A stretch of DNA of 64,000 nt from Planctomycetota bacterium (GCA_029552545.1 JAKPDO010000013.1:62001-126000); one strand, 5' to 3'. Counted from the first letter of the stretch, positions 8,620 to 16,893 are shown. Notes: a model not told the origin generated them from the letters alone. Made by a program: numbers and translations.

Positions 8620-9608
8620 ACGCCAAGCGAGCCGCTGCTGTGCCTGCCGTCAGTCCGCTGTATCTGATAGCCGGACCCGATTCCTTCTTAAATGCCCGGG
8701 AAGCCCGCCGTTTGACGGAGCAGTTCCTGACGGAGGAGGAAAGGCAGCTGGCACTCTGGCAGCCGACGGGGGAAGAGCCGCCGGAGATGGTTGATGTGCT
8801 GGATGAGCTGCGAACGGTGCCTTTTCTGGCGAGCCGGCGGGTGGTGCTGATTCAGAATGCGGACGAGTTTTTTTCCCGGAATCGGGCGCGGCTTGAAGAA
8901 TATCTGGAGCATCCGAGCCCGACGGGGATTCTGATTTTAACGGTCAGCAAGGCGGATACGCGGACCCGGTTGGTCAAGCGCCTGGCTCAGCTGGGCGGGC
9001 TGATTGAAACGGAGGTTAAACCGTGGGAGCTGCCGCGGTTTGCATGTGAGTACTGCCGGAATCGATTTGGAAAGACGCTGACACTGCCGGCGGCTCAGCT
9101 GCTCGTGGAGCTGGCAGGCGATGAGCCGGGGTCAATCTGTCAGGAGCTGGAAAAGCTGGCGGTTTTTGTCGGTGAGCAGAAGACCATTACACCGGAGCAG
9201 GTTCAGCGGCTGGTCGGGCAGAACCGCACGTTCGGCGCCTTTGATGTGATTGATGTGCTGATGAAGAGAGATACGGCGGAGGCGCTGCGGCGGCTTCGGG
9301 TGATGTTTGAGTCGGACAAGTCGGCGGAGTACTCGGTTGTCGGGGCGTTCGCATACCATTTTCGGCGGCTTTTTACGGCCAAGTGTCTGCTGGAAAAAGG
9401 GGTGTCAGAAGCGGCTGCTGCCAAAAAGGTTGGGGTTTGGGACAAAATCCAGAAACCTTTTTTTGAGCAGCTCAAGCCGTTTTCCGTTCGGCAGTTGGCC
9501 TGGATTCTCGCTCAGCTCGGGGAGGCGGATTATCAGATTAAGACAAGCAGAACCTCGGCCCCGGCGGCCATCGAACGTCTTCTGATTGAAATAGGGGGCG
9601 GCTTGTAG
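8616..9608 (+). CDS. holA: DNA polymerase III subunit delta
   Basis: Delta opens the beta sliding clamp as part of the clamp-loader complex at the replication fork. The 330-residue protein begins with PLYLIAGPDSFL, the usual opening of the family, followed by the AAA+-like domain lacking a working Walker A. The middle has LAGDEPGSICQELEKLAVF and FGAFDVIDVLMKRD. The C-terminal collar domain contains AFAYHFRRLF. Size and order match HolA. It overlaps gyrA by four bases, giving a gyrase-replisome gene pair. Sequence identity to model HolA proteins is low, as usual for this family, but the architecture is clear. Confidence 0.88.
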   Translation: MNAKRAAAVPAVSPLYLIAGPDSFLNAREARRLTEQFLTEEERQLALWQPTGEEPPEMVDVLDELRTVPFLASRRVVLIQNADEFFSRNRARLEEYLEHPSPTGILILTVSKADTRTRLVKRLAQLGGLIETEVKPWELPRFACEYCRNRFGKTLTLPAAQLLVELAGDEPGSICQELEKLAVFVGEQKTITPEQVQRLVGQNRTFGAFDVIDVLMKRDTAEALRRLRVMFESDKSAEYSVVGAFAYHFRRLFTAKCLLEKGVSEAAAAKKVGVWDKIQKPFFEQLKPFSVRQLAWILAQLGEADYQIKTSRTSAPAAIERLLIEIGGGL

Positions 9609-9637
9609 AGTTTTTTCTTTTTCAAGCCAAAAAAATC

Positions 9638-9666
9638 TTGAAAAAAAACGGCCTCATTATTATAAG
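9638..9666 (+). promoter_or_regulatory. Sigma-70 promoter for the NfnAB-type operon
   Basis: TTGAAA (9638-9643), a 17-bp spacer and TATAAG (9661-9666), in an AT-rich 122-bp gap between holA and the GTG at 9731. Confidence 0.6.
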
Positions 9667-9730
9667 AACAACTCTGCCTTATTATAAGTGATAATTATTT
9701 TTAATTTTGCAGATAAGAAAAGGTTAGAGT

Positions 9731-10597
9731 GTGTATAAAATCTTATCTAAAAAGCAGTTGTCTGAAAATGTATTTCAAATGGAAGTGGAAGCCCCGTATG
9801 TAGCCCGGGCCCGAAAACCGGGACAGTTTGTCATTGTTTCGGTGGACGAGGAGGGCGGGGAACGGATTCCGCTGACGATTGCCGGAGCGGATGAGAAGAA
9901 GGGGACGATTCGGCTGATTTTTCAGCGGGTAGGAAAGGCGACGGCTCAGATGGCGGATTTGAAGGAGGGCGACAGTCTGGGATATGTGGCGGGGCCGCTG
10001 GGCAAGCCGACGCATATTGACAAATTCGGTGTTTGTGTTTGTGTGGGCGGGGGGATTGGGATTGCCCCGCTTTGGCCGATTGCCGAGGCGCTCAAGAAGG
10101 CGGGCAACCGGGTTATCAGCATCCTGGGGGCGAGAACAAAGGAACTGCTGATTTTGGAGGAAGAGTTCAGGCGATTCAGTGATGAATTGATTGTGGTGAC
10201 CGATGACGGTTCATACGGGCGCAAGGCGCTGGTGACGGAACCGCTGGGAGAGGTCTGCCGGCGGGAGCCCAAGCCCGATTTTGTGATTGCTATCGGTCCG
10301 ACGATTATGATGAAGTTCTGCTGCGAGACGACGCGCCCCTTCGGAATTCCCACGCAGGTTTCGCTGAATACGATTATGGTGGACGGGACAGGGATGTGCG
10401 GCGGGTGCCGGGTAGAGGTGGGCGGCAAGACGCAGTTTGTCTGTGTGGACGGGCCGGAGTTTGACGGCCATCAGGTCAATTTTGATTTGATGATGAAGCG
10501 CATGGCTGCCTACAAGGACATGGAGCAGCGAGCGTATGAAGAGTACCGGCAGCATCGGTGCAAAATCGGGTTGAATCAGACAAAAAGGTCTTCCTAA
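9731..10597 (+). CDS. nfnA: NADH-dependent ferredoxin:NADP+ oxidoreductase small subunit (sulfide dehydrogenase beta-like)
   Basis: Flavoprotein of the dihydroorotate dehydrogenase PyrK/NfnA/SudB family. The N-terminal FAD-binding barrel carries RIPLTI (residues 45-50). The NAD-binding half has VGGGIGIAPLWP (about 105-116). The C-terminus holds the [2Fe-2S] Cys set in DGTGMCGGC (223, 226) and Cys238. In NfnAB it couples NADH and ferredoxin oxidation to NADP+ reduction by electron bifurcation. The partner large subunit follows 19 bp downstream, which favours NfnA over PyrK. Translation starts at GTG with an AAAAGG element upstream. Sulfide dehydrogenase (SudAB) activity is an alternative. Confidence 0.85.
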   Translation: MYKILSKKQLSENVFQMEVEAPYVARARKPGQFVIVSVDEEGGERIPLTIAGADEKKGTIRLIFQRVGKATAQMADLKEGDSLGYVAGPLGKPTHIDKFGVCVCVGGGIGIAPLWPIAEALKKAGNRVISILGARTKELLILEEEFRRFSDELIVVTDDGSYGRKALVTEPLGEVCRREPKPDFVIAIGPTIMMKFCCETTRPFGIPTQVSLNTIMVDGTGMCGGCRVEVGGKTQFVCVDGPEFDGHQVNFDLMMKRMAAYKDMEQRAYEEYRQHRCKIGLNQTKRSS

Positions 10598-10616
10598 AAC
10601 TGTTGAAGAGATTGCG

Positions 10617-12092
10617 GTGAGCGAACTGTCTAAAAAACTTCAGGAGCTGCTGGAAAAACAGCGAAACGGTCAATTGAAGGCAAAAGAGAGATTTGAGATT
10701 CCGCCGCAGGAGATGCCGCAGCAGGACTCTGTTGTGCGGCGGTCGAATATGAATGAGGTGGCGCTGGGCTATACGGAGGAGCAGGCGCGACTGGAGGCGC
10801 TGCGGTGTCTTCAGTGTCCGACGGCTCCGTGCGTCGAGGGCTGTCCGGTTCGGATTCCGATTCCTGCGTTTATAGCGCAGATTGCGGCGGGCAACTATGC
10901 CGGGGCGCTGGAGATTATCAAGGAATATTCGCTTCTGCCGGCGGTGTGCGGTCGGGTGTGTCCGCAGGAGGTGCAGTGCCAGGAGAAATGCACCGTAGGG
11001 CTGAAGTTCAAGGACGTAATGAAGAGTGTATCCATCGGCCGGCTGGAGCGGTTTGCGGCGGATTGGGGGGCGGAGAAGGCCCAGACGCCTCGAGCGGCGG
11101 CTCCCACAGGACAGAAGGTGGCGATTATCGGTTCCGGTCCCGGCGGAATTGTGGCGGCATCGGATACGCGGCGGGCGGGGCATTCCGTGACGATTTTTGA
11201 GGCGTTTCACAAGCCGGGCGGGGTGATGGTGTACGGGATTCCGGAGTTTCGTCTGCCCAAGGCGATTGTGCACAAAGAGATTGAGACGCTGCGGAAGATG
11301 GGGGTGGAGATTGTCTGCAATTTTATTGTGGGACGGACGCGGACGATTGAACAGCTGATGAAAGAGGACGGCTTTGATGCGGTGTATATCGGGGTGGGGG
11401 CGGGGCTGCCGAAGTTTATGGGCATTGAGGGAGAGCAGCTGGTGGGGGTGTACAGCGCCAACGAATATCTGACGCGGGCGAATCTGATGAAGGCCTATCA
11501 GTTCGGCCGGGGGGCGGATACGCCGATTGCCCGCAGCCGGCGGGTGGCGGTTTTCGGGGGCGGCAATGTGGCGATGGATGCGGCGCGAATGGCCGTGCGG
11601 CTGGGGGCGGAAAAGGTCTATCTGGTGTATCGGCGGAGCGAAAAGGAAATGCCCGCGCGGGTGGAAGAGGTCCATCACGCCAAAGAGGAGGGGGTGGAGT
11701 TCTGCCTGCTGCAGAATCCCAAGCGGATATTGGGCAATGAACAGGGGCAGGTGGTCGGGGTGGAGTGTCTGCGGTATGAGCTGGGCGAGCCGGATGAGTC
11801 GGGGCGGCGGCGTCCGGTGCCGATTGCCGGCAGTGAGTTTGTGCTGGATGTGGATACGGTGATTGTGGCAATCGGCAACGGGGCTAATCCGCTTCTGCAG
11901 CAGACGACGCCGGGGCTGAAATTCAACAAATGGGGCAATATTGAGGTGGATGAGAACTGCCGTACCTCCCTGGAGGGGGTGTACGCGGGCGGGGATATTG
12001 TGCTGGGGGCGGCGACGGTGATTTTGGCGATGGGGCAGGGGCGGATAGCGGCGGCGGCCATCAATGAGTATCTGGCGGGCAAACGGCGCTGA
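10617..12092 (+). CDS. nfnB: NADPH-binding large subunit, NfnB/GltD-like (glutamate synthase small-subunit family)
   Basis: A 491-residue FAD/NADPH protein. The N-terminal ferredoxin-like module has eight Cys in two groups (64, 67, 72, 76 and 111, 115, 121, 125) for two [4Fe-4S] clusters. The FAD dinucleotide fold follows with VAIIGSGPGGIVAASD. The NADPH site has VFGGGNVAMDAAR, and the C-terminal FAD motif is GVYAGGDIVLGAATV. Paired with the upstream FAD/[2Fe-2S] subunit it forms a typical NfnAB (SudAB) complex of anaerobes. No large GltB subunit is nearby, so annotation as glutamate synthase small subunit is less likely. Translation starts at GTG. Confidence 0.88.
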   Translation: MSELSKKLQELLEKQRNGQLKAKERFEIPPQEMPQQDSVVRRSNMNEVALGYTEEQARLEALRCLQCPTAPCVEGCPVRIPIPAFIAQIAAGNYAGALEIIKEYSLLPAVCGRVCPQEVQCQEKCTVGLKFKDVMKSVSIGRLERFAADWGAEKAQTPRAAAPTGQKVAIIGSGPGGIVAASDTRRAGHSVTIFEAFHKPGGVMVYGIPEFRLPKAIVHKEIETLRKMGVEIVCNFIVGRTRTIEQLMKEDGFDAVYIGVGAGLPKFMGIEGEQLVGVYSANEYLTRANLMKAYQFGRGADTPIARSRRVAVFGGGNVAMDAARMAVRLGAEKVYLVYRRSEKEMPARVEEVHHAKEEGVEFCLLQNPKRILGNEQGQVVGVECLRYELGEPDESGRRRPVPIAGSEFVLDVDTVIVAIGNGANPLLQQTTPGLKFNKWGNIEVDENCRTSLEGVYAGGDIVLGAATVILAMGQGRIAAAAINEYLAGKRR

Positions 12093-12095
12093 GGG

Positions 12096-12125
12096 TTGAC
12101 CGGCTGTACCGGCTGGGTTTATAAT
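12096..12125 (+). promoter_or_regulatory. Sigma-70 promoter for tRNA-Arg(UCU)
   Basis: TTGACC (12096-12101), an 18-bp spacer and a perfect TATAAT (12120-12125), about 60 bp before the tRNA. Confidence 0.65.
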
Positions 12126-12186
12126 GGCTGAGGCGGCCGGTTTTCCCCTGCGGGGTTTGAGGCGGGGGAACTGCCGTTCCAATCCG

Positions 12187-12260
<74 letters not shown>

Positions 12261-12280
12261 ATAGGGGTGGGTGGTATTTG

Positions 12281-13843
12281 TTACTCCGTCAAGTGAAAGG
12301 TTGGAAATTGGGATTGGCTGTATAGAATCTTCCAGTCATCACCGACAGTCAGTTTGCAGATTTCCTTTGCAACTAATAAAAATCTTTCAAAGGTTTGTTT
12401 TTCGACAGGCCGGCTTCCGTGCGCCAGAATAGACCGGTTTCGTCGGGCAAAAATACCGTCATTCTGTGAACTGTAGTCTTTGTAAATGCTGAACACTTTT
12501 TGGGCTTTTTGTGCCTCTTGTTTTTGCTGCTCGCTGAATTGCTCCGGATACTGTTTTGCCGCCTCGGCGATGACTGCCCCAAGAACAATCTGACCCGCCA
12601 GGCCGACTCGCTTAAGTCTGGGTAGGCCGTCAACCCGCTCTCTAAATTCCTTGGATTTCTGCTTGTACAAGACATCAAGATCGCAACCGACAAATTTTTG
12701 CCGAAGGGCATCCCAGTCTGCGCAGCCGGGGTCAAAATCAGGAATCAGTCTGGATAAAAGAAGACTGGCCGCCATCTCAATGCACCGGTACAGCCGGGCG
12801 ACGGCATCATCATAACTTTCCTGAATCCCGCGGCGCTCGGCATTGCGGAAAAGATCGACCAACCGATAGGAGTCCAGCAGCGCCGGTTTATTGGGTTCAT
12901 AGGTGCTTCTGAGCTGTTTGAGAAAATTCAAATTGCCTTCGGCTTCGTCCGAAGAAACAAACTTATGATTCAGACGCTGACACGTTTGCAGTGTTTTCTC
13001 AAAGTTGGTGTAAAATGCCTCTGCCTGTTCTTTATTCGGTTCACTGTGAGCAAACCGGTCCCATTGGTGATACAGCCGGATGACCTGAATGGCCATCTCG
13101 GTTTTGTGATATTGTTCCTGAAAGCTGGTGGTGTCCAGAAGCGTCTGCAGGGCGGAGAGGGCCGATGCAAAATCAAACCGTTGCAGGGCCTTTTCGGCAG
13201 TCTGAAGCACGGGGTCCCCATAGCAGTCATACGGATTTTTCAAAAGATACAGACGCTCCGAAAACGGCTCAGGAACCCCTTTGATTTCCACACTGTCCAA
13301 ATAAAGCACGGGAATGCGCCGCCAAAATCCAAAAGCGGCCAGCGCCCCGCCCATGGCTTTTTTGCCGCCGGTAATATCACAAATCCAGCTGTACGACTTG
13401 TTCTCTTTCTTTTCGACAATTCGAACCAGGTCTCGATAGGTCTGAGCACTGTCCAGAGGGTCGATAGACAGGGTTTCCAGAGATAGTTTGCCTTCCAAAA
13501 GCTCCCGGAAGGTCTCATTTGACTGGATAGATTGAACGGTTTCTTGACTTTCTTTTGTATGAATCAGAACAGCTTTTTCAGGCTGGACGATTGCCAGAGA
13601 AAGAAGGACAGGCTCTTGTCGAAATCCCACCAGAATAAACAAAGCCCGTTTTTCTTTTGGCAGTGCTTTCTGAATAGATTGTTTGAGCTTGGGCAGATAC
13701 CGCATTTCGAAAGGCAGTGCCTGCCTGAGGAGGTCTGACAGGAGATTGCGGTCCTGCTTGCCGTTTTTCTCTGCCGCAAACTTTTCCCGAATCTCCTGAA
13801 TTTTCGGCCAATCGGATGGGTCCACAATGTTTTGAAGGTCCAT
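12281..13843 (-). CDS. CARF-HEPN protein, Csm6/Csx1-like (TIGR02710/Cas02710-type), orphan
   Basis: A 520-residue protein with a ligand-sensing CARF domain and a C-terminal HEPN RNase domain. The CARF part shows a strand-loop LVGFRQEPVLLSLAIVQPEK (about residues 71-90) and DITGGKKAM (156-164), the typical motif for binding cyclic oligoadenylate. The C-terminal helical half includes ARLYRCIEMAASLL and ends in the HEPN catalytic motif R-S-I-L-A-H (R470, H475; Rx4H). In type III CRISPR systems such proteins cleave RNA non-specifically when cyclic oligoadenylate is made by Cas10. No cas10, csm/cmr genes, cas1/cas2 or repeat array is in the window. The start at 13843 is supported by GGAAAGGG upstream and by a promoter between 13877 and 13903. 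Exact subfamily is from motif memory. Confidence 0.8.
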   Translation of the reverse strand: MDLQNIVDPSDWPKIQEIREKFAAEKNGKQDRNLLSDLLRQALPFEMRYLPKLKQSIQKALPKEKRALFILVGFRQEPVLLSLAIVQPEKAVLIHTKESQETVQSIQSNETFRELLEGKLSLETLSIDPLDSAQTYRDLVRIVEKKENKSYSWICDITGGKKAMGGALAAFGFWRRIPVLYLDSVEIKGVPEPFSERLYLLKNPYDCYGDPVLQTAEKALQRFDFASALSALQTLLDTTSFQEQYHKTEMAIQVIRLYHQWDRFAHSEPNKEQAEAFYTNFEKTLQTCQRLNHKFVSSDEAEGNLNFLKQLRSTYEPNKPALLDSYRLVDLFRNAERRGIQESYDDAVARLYRCIEMAASLLLSRLIPDFDPGCADWDALRQKFVGCDLDVLYKQKSKEFRERVDGLPRLKRVGLAGQIVLGAVIAEAAKQYPEQFSEQQKQEAQKAQKVFSIYKDYSSQNDGIFARRNRSILAHGSRPVEKQTFERFLLVAKEICKLTVGDDWKILYSQSQFPTFHLTE

Positions 13844-13876
13844 TCTTTGCCCTTTCCCACTGATGATTTCAGAGAG

Positions 13877-13903
13877 AGTATAGATAAGAAACGGATTTGT
13901 CAA
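13877..13903 (-). promoter_or_regulatory. Candidate promoter of the CARF-HEPN gene
   Basis: On the minus strand: TTGACA (13903-13898), a 15-bp spacer and TATACT (13882-13877). Its position just upstream of ATG 13843 rules out the longer upstream start at 13951. Confidence 0.5.
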
Positions 13904-14172
13904 GAAAATGGGATGGTCAGTTTGGGCCATGGAACACCGTATCCCCCTCAAGATGATTCGCTGATGACAGACAGAGACTATTAGCGGCTGATGAGTTTAT
14001 GGACTATGTCTGGGGGTCCCAGAACTATGATATTTCGGCCCCAGAATGTCGCCTAAGTAGACTGGGGAAAAAAGACTTTCTCGGTATTCTGTTTTGTTTT
14101 TCCCCGAGCGTACCTATCAAAAACTGCTTTGAAAGGATTTTTTAAACACAAGGCTGACAAATTTAAAATAAG

Positions 14173-14189
14173 CAGATATTGTATATCTG
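14173..14189. repeat. Perfect 7-bp inverted repeat with 3-base spacer
   Basis: CAGATAT, TGT, ATATCTG. The size and symmetry suit a dimeric regulator site, but no promoter is tied to it. It may be chance in AT-rich DNA. Confidence 0.35.
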
Positions 14190-14420
14190 TATTGTGTTGA
14201 TTTTGCCAGCTACAATCTTCTCTAATTTATAATTTTTATGATTAAGCCCAGACAAAACATTAGTTTCTGTCTAATTTTTTTGGTTGAACGTGTTGCTAAA
14301 TGGCTGTAAATTAGCTTGAGGATTGATAATCGGATGTGCGGACTCGGAAATATATGGACTAGATTTACTTTGCTTGAAAAATTCATAACTCTTGATTTGA
14401 GCTGTTCTTATCGTGCTGCT

Positions 14421-14445
14421 GGCTGGCAGGCAGATGCCGCCAGCC
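14421..14445 (+). repeat. Strong hairpin upstream of tRNA-Gly fragment
   Basis: Arms GGCTGGC and GCCAGCC pair perfectly. An inner GGC/GCC stem extends them past a single bulged A, with loop AGAT. No T tract follows, so it is not a typical terminator. It sits about 27 bases before the tRNA-like 3' half. Confidence 0.55.
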
Positions 14446-14471
14446 AACATGACCGAAAGGAAAACATTATG

Positions 14472-14517
14472 ACCGGTTTCCAAGCTGGTTATGTCGGTTC
14501 GATTCCGATCGCCCGCT
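14472..14517 (+). tRNA. 3' half of a tRNA-Gly(UCC), apparent fragment or attachment-site remnant
   Basis: From the anticodon loop onward this matches bacterial tRNA-Gly(UCC): loop TTTCCAA, variable bases, T arm GTCGG-TTCGATT-CCGAT, acceptor 3' strand CGCCCGC and discriminator T. The expected 5' acceptor strand GCGGGCG and a D arm are absent upstream, and the anticodon stem pairs poorly. The retained part is the piece usually shared by integrase attachment sites in tRNA genes, which suggests an att remnant. It may instead be a decayed tRNA. Confidence 0.5.
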
Positions 14518-14556
14518 TTTTTTGTTTTGAGAGCATTTCCGGCGAAAGGCCTTTCC

Positions 14557-15591
14557 ATGAAAGCACAACTGCTTACCGGTATGGAGCGAATTGAGATGGC
14601 AGAAGTGCCTCGCCCGTCGGTTCGCGGACCGAACGATGTTCTGGTTCGGGTGCGTGCTGTGGGGGTGTGCGGCAGCGATGTACACTATTACGAAACCGGC
14701 CGAATCGGCAGCCAGGTGGTGGAGTTTCCGTTTGTGGTCGGCCACGAATGCGCCGGGACCGTGGAGCAGGTCGGGCCGGAGGTTCGGCGTGTGCGGCCGG
14801 GTCAAACGGTTGCCGTGGACCCGCTGATTGCCTGCGGGCGGTGCGATCAGTGCCGGCAGGGACGCATCAATACCTGCCGAAACCAGAAATTTTTGGGCTG
14901 CCCGGGGCAGATTTCCGGCTGTCTTTGCGAGTATATCGTGATGCCGGAGGACAGCTGCTTTCCAACGGAGGACAAAATTACCCTCGAGCAGGCGGTGTTG
15001 TGCGAGCCGCTGGCCATCGGGATTTACGCCGTGCAGCTGGCCGGGCTGAAGGCGGGGGCACGCATTGCGATTCTCGGCTCCGGCCCTATTGGGCTGTCGG
15101 TTCTGGAGGCGGCCAAGGCGGCCGGAGTGGAACGAATATATATGACGGATAAAATCGAGGCCCGCCTGAAGGCCGCGGAACGGGCTGGGGCGATTTGGTG
15201 CGGCAATCCGCTTTTTCAGGATATTCCCTCAGCGATTCTCCGGCACGAGCCGCTGGGGCTGGATGCGGTGTTTGAATGTGCCGGCCAGCAGCAGACACTG
15301 GACCAGGGGGTGGACCTGCTGGCCCCCGGCGGGCGGCTGATGCTCGTGGGAATCCCCCGGGAGGAGCGCGTCAGTTTTGTTCCGGACCGGATGCGTCGGA
15401 AAGAATTGACGCTGATGAATGTCCGCCGGCAGAATCACTGCACCCAGAAAGCGATTGACTGGGTGGCGGAAGGCCGCGTGAATGTGGATTATATGCTGAC
15501 CCATCGGTTTTCGTTTGAGCAGACTCCGTCGGCTTTTGAGCTTGTCTCCGATTATCGGGATGGGGTCATCAAGGCCCTGATTGAGGTCTGA
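14557..15591 (+). CDS. Zinc-dependent medium-chain alcohol/polyol dehydrogenase
   Basis: A 344-residue MDR-family NAD(P)-dependent dehydrogenase. The catalytic zinc ligands are Cys in GVCGSD and His-Glu in VGHECAG. The structural zinc has four Cys in CGRCDQCRQGRINTC. The dinucleotide fold carries ILGSGPIGLSVLEAAKAAG. The GSDVHYYETGRIG segment and overall pattern resemble sorbitol/xylitol dehydrogenases (polyol to ketose), but substrate cannot be read from sequence. The start at 14557 (MKAQLLTG) has AAAGG upstream. The tRNA-like fragment lies immediately before it. cinA follows 20 bp later in the same direction. Confidence 0.88.
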   Translation: MKAQLLTGMERIEMAEVPRPSVRGPNDVLVRVRAVGVCGSDVHYYETGRIGSQVVEFPFVVGHECAGTVEQVGPEVRRVRPGQTVAVDPLIACGRCDQCRQGRINTCRNQKFLGCPGQISGCLCEYIVMPEDSCFPTEDKITLEQAVLCEPLAIGIYAVQLAGLKAGARIAILGSGPIGLSVLEAAKAAGVERIYMTDKIEARLKAAERAGAIWCGNPLFQDIPSAILRHEPLGLDAVFECAGQQQTLDQGVDLLAPGGRLMLVGIPREERVSFVPDRMRRKELTLMNVRRQNHCTQKAIDWVAEGRVNVDYMLTHRFSFEQTPSAFELVSDYRDGVIKALIEV

Positions 15592-15611
15592 GGGCGGGGG
15601 CTCGGAAGGAA

Positions 15612-16862
15612 ATGAAAAGTGCTTCGATTGTTGCCGTCGGGAATGAACTGCTGAACGGCCATCGTGTTGATACGAATTCCAACTGGCTGCAGGGGCGGCT
15701 TTTGCGGCTGGGGTTTCGAACCTGCCGGGTGGTTTTGGTGCCGGATGATGTAGAGGCCATTGCCGCTGTTTTGGAAGAGGTTTCCCGGATAAGCGATGTG
15801 GTGATTTTGACGGGGGGATTGGGGCCGACGGCAGATGACCTGACGCGGTTTGCGCTGGGCAAGTTTTTGGGCAGGCCCTTGGAGTTTCGATCGGATATCT
15901 GGCAGACGATTGAAGCATTTTTTGAACGGCGGGGGCTGAAAACGGCATCCACCAATCGTGTCCAGGCGTATCTGCCCTGTGGAGCGAAGGCCCTGGCAAA
16001 TCCAAAGGGAACGGCATGCGGGATTGCGGCCGAGCAGGGGGGCAAGCGGTATTTTTGTCTGCCGGGTGTGCCGTCGGAAATGATGGCGATGTTTGATGAC
16101 AGTGTTTGTCCGGAACTGACCGCCGACGGCCAAACAGACGTGATTGAGATGGGAAAAGTCCGCTGTTTTGGGGTTGGGGAATCCGTCATTGCCGAAAAAC
16201 TGGGCGATTTGATGCGGCGGGACCGAAATCCGCAGATTAATACGACGGTTCATGGGGGCGATGTGCTGCTGCATATTGTTGCGGCGGCGCCGGACCCTGA
16301 ATCGGCCGGGCGTCTGATTGAGGCGGATAAACGGCTGCTTTCCGAGCTGCTCGGGGATGCTGTTTATGGGTACGATGACCAGACCCTGCCGGAGATTGTC
16401 GGACGCATGCTGAAAGAAAAACGATGGAAACTGGCCGTGGCGGAATCCTGTACCGGGGGGCTGCTGGCTAAAATGATTACGGATATTCCGGGCTCCAGCG
16501 AGTATTTCTGGGGCGGATGGGTAACCTACAGCAACGAGGCAAAAATCCGGGATTTGGGGGTGTCGGAGGATTTGGTAAGCCGGTATGGTGCTGTATCGGA
16601 GCCGGTTGCGGCGGCGATGGCTTCCGGAGCCGCCCAGCGAAGCGGGGCGGATACTGCTTTAAGTATCAGCGGAATTGCCGGTCCGGAAGGCGGAACGCCC
16701 GAAAAACCGGTGGGGATGGTTTGTATCGGCCTTTTCTTTCAAGGACGGACGGAGGTCCAGACCTTCCGGTTTGCTCCCGTGGGACGGGAAGCGGTGCGTC
16801 TGCGTGCTTCTTTGACGGCACTGAATTGGCTTCGATTGCAGCTGAAAGGTTTGACTGTTTAG
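15612..16862 (+). CDS. cinA: CinA family protein (ADP-ribose pyrophosphatase / NMN deamidase type)
   Basis: A 416-residue, two-domain CinA. The N-terminal COG1058 MoCF-like domain starts ASIVAVGNELLNGHRVDTNS and contains TGGLGPTADDLT. It is linked to the C-terminal PncC domain with AESCTGGLLAKMITDIPGSS and 'ISGIAGPEGGT'. The full-length form hydrolyses ADP-ribose-type pyrophosphates and deamidates NMN in pyridine nucleotide recycling; a role in competence or damage response was historically proposed. An ATG with AAGGAA upstream starts it. The last codons hold the -35 box of the pilB promoter downstream. Confidence 0.93.
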   Translation: MKSASIVAVGNELLNGHRVDTNSNWLQGRLLRLGFRTCRVVLVPDDVEAIAAVLEEVSRISDVVILTGGLGPTADDLTRFALGKFLGRPLEFRSDIWQTIEAFFERRGLKTASTNRVQAYLPCGAKALANPKGTACGIAAEQGGKRYFCLPGVPSEMMAMFDDSVCPELTADGQTDVIEMGKVRCFGVGESVIAEKLGDLMRRDRNPQINTTVHGGDVLLHIVAAAPDPESAGRLIEADKRLLSELLGDAVYGYDDQTLPEIVGRMLKEKRWKLAVAESCTGGLLAKMITDIPGSSEYFWGGWVTYSNEAKIRDLGVSEDLVSRYGAVSEPVAAAMASGAAQRSGADTALSISGIAGPEGGTPEKPVGMVCIGLFFQGRTEVQTFRFAPVGREAVRLRASLTALNWLRLQLKGLTV

Positions 16863-16879
16863 AAAAGTTTTGTTATATT
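16851..16879 (+). promoter_or_regulatory. Sigma-70 promoter for first pilB-like gene
   Basis: TTGACT (16851-16856), a 17-bp spacer and TATATT (16874-16879). The -35 lies within the end of cinA. The spacer and start region are covered by the arms of a perfect inverted repeat. Confidence 0.6.
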
Positions 16880-16893
16880 GAACTTTTCTAAAC
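16857..16893. repeat. Perfect 13-bp inverted repeat bracketing the -10 box
   Basis: Arms GTTTAGAAAAGTT (16857-16869) and AACTTTTCTAAAC (16881-16893) flank an 11-base loop that contains the -10 box. There is no T tract after it, so an operator for a dimeric repressor is more likely than a terminator for cinA. Confidence 0.6.

Larger units (their letters stand above)
13904..14470. other. AT-rich non-coding gap between CARF-HEPN gene and alcohol dehydrogenase
   Basis: No plausible gene was seen. It contains a 17-base palindrome (14173-14189, CAGATAT-tgt-ATATCTG) and a strong hairpin (14421-14445, GGCTGGC...GCCAGCC). It ends at the tRNA-Gly-like fragment. I looked for repeated spaced units and found no CRISPR array. 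Base composition is clearly more AT-rich than the flanking genes. Confidence 0.6.

Noticed and set aside
10617..12092. Glutamate synthase small subunit (gltD)
   Set aside because: No large gltB subunit adjacent, and the upstream FAD/[2Fe-2S] subunit fits the NfnAB pair better.
10476..12182. Minus-strand open frame of 568 codons opposite the NfnAB genes
   Set aside because: Antisense shadow of nfnB and the end of nfnA; no family motif and the same biased composition.
13844..14556. Possible CRISPR array near the CARF-HEPN gene
   Set aside because: No repeat of 20 or more bases at regular spacing is seen; only single palindromes and a hairpin.
14316..14594. Small open frame through the tRNA-Gly fragment
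   Set aside because: It reads through a hairpin and the tRNA-like sequence with no ribosome site, so it is spurious.
16857..16893. Inverted repeat as a rho-independent terminator for cinA
   Set aside because: No T tract follows and a -35/-10 pair is embedded in it, so a promoter operator is more likely.
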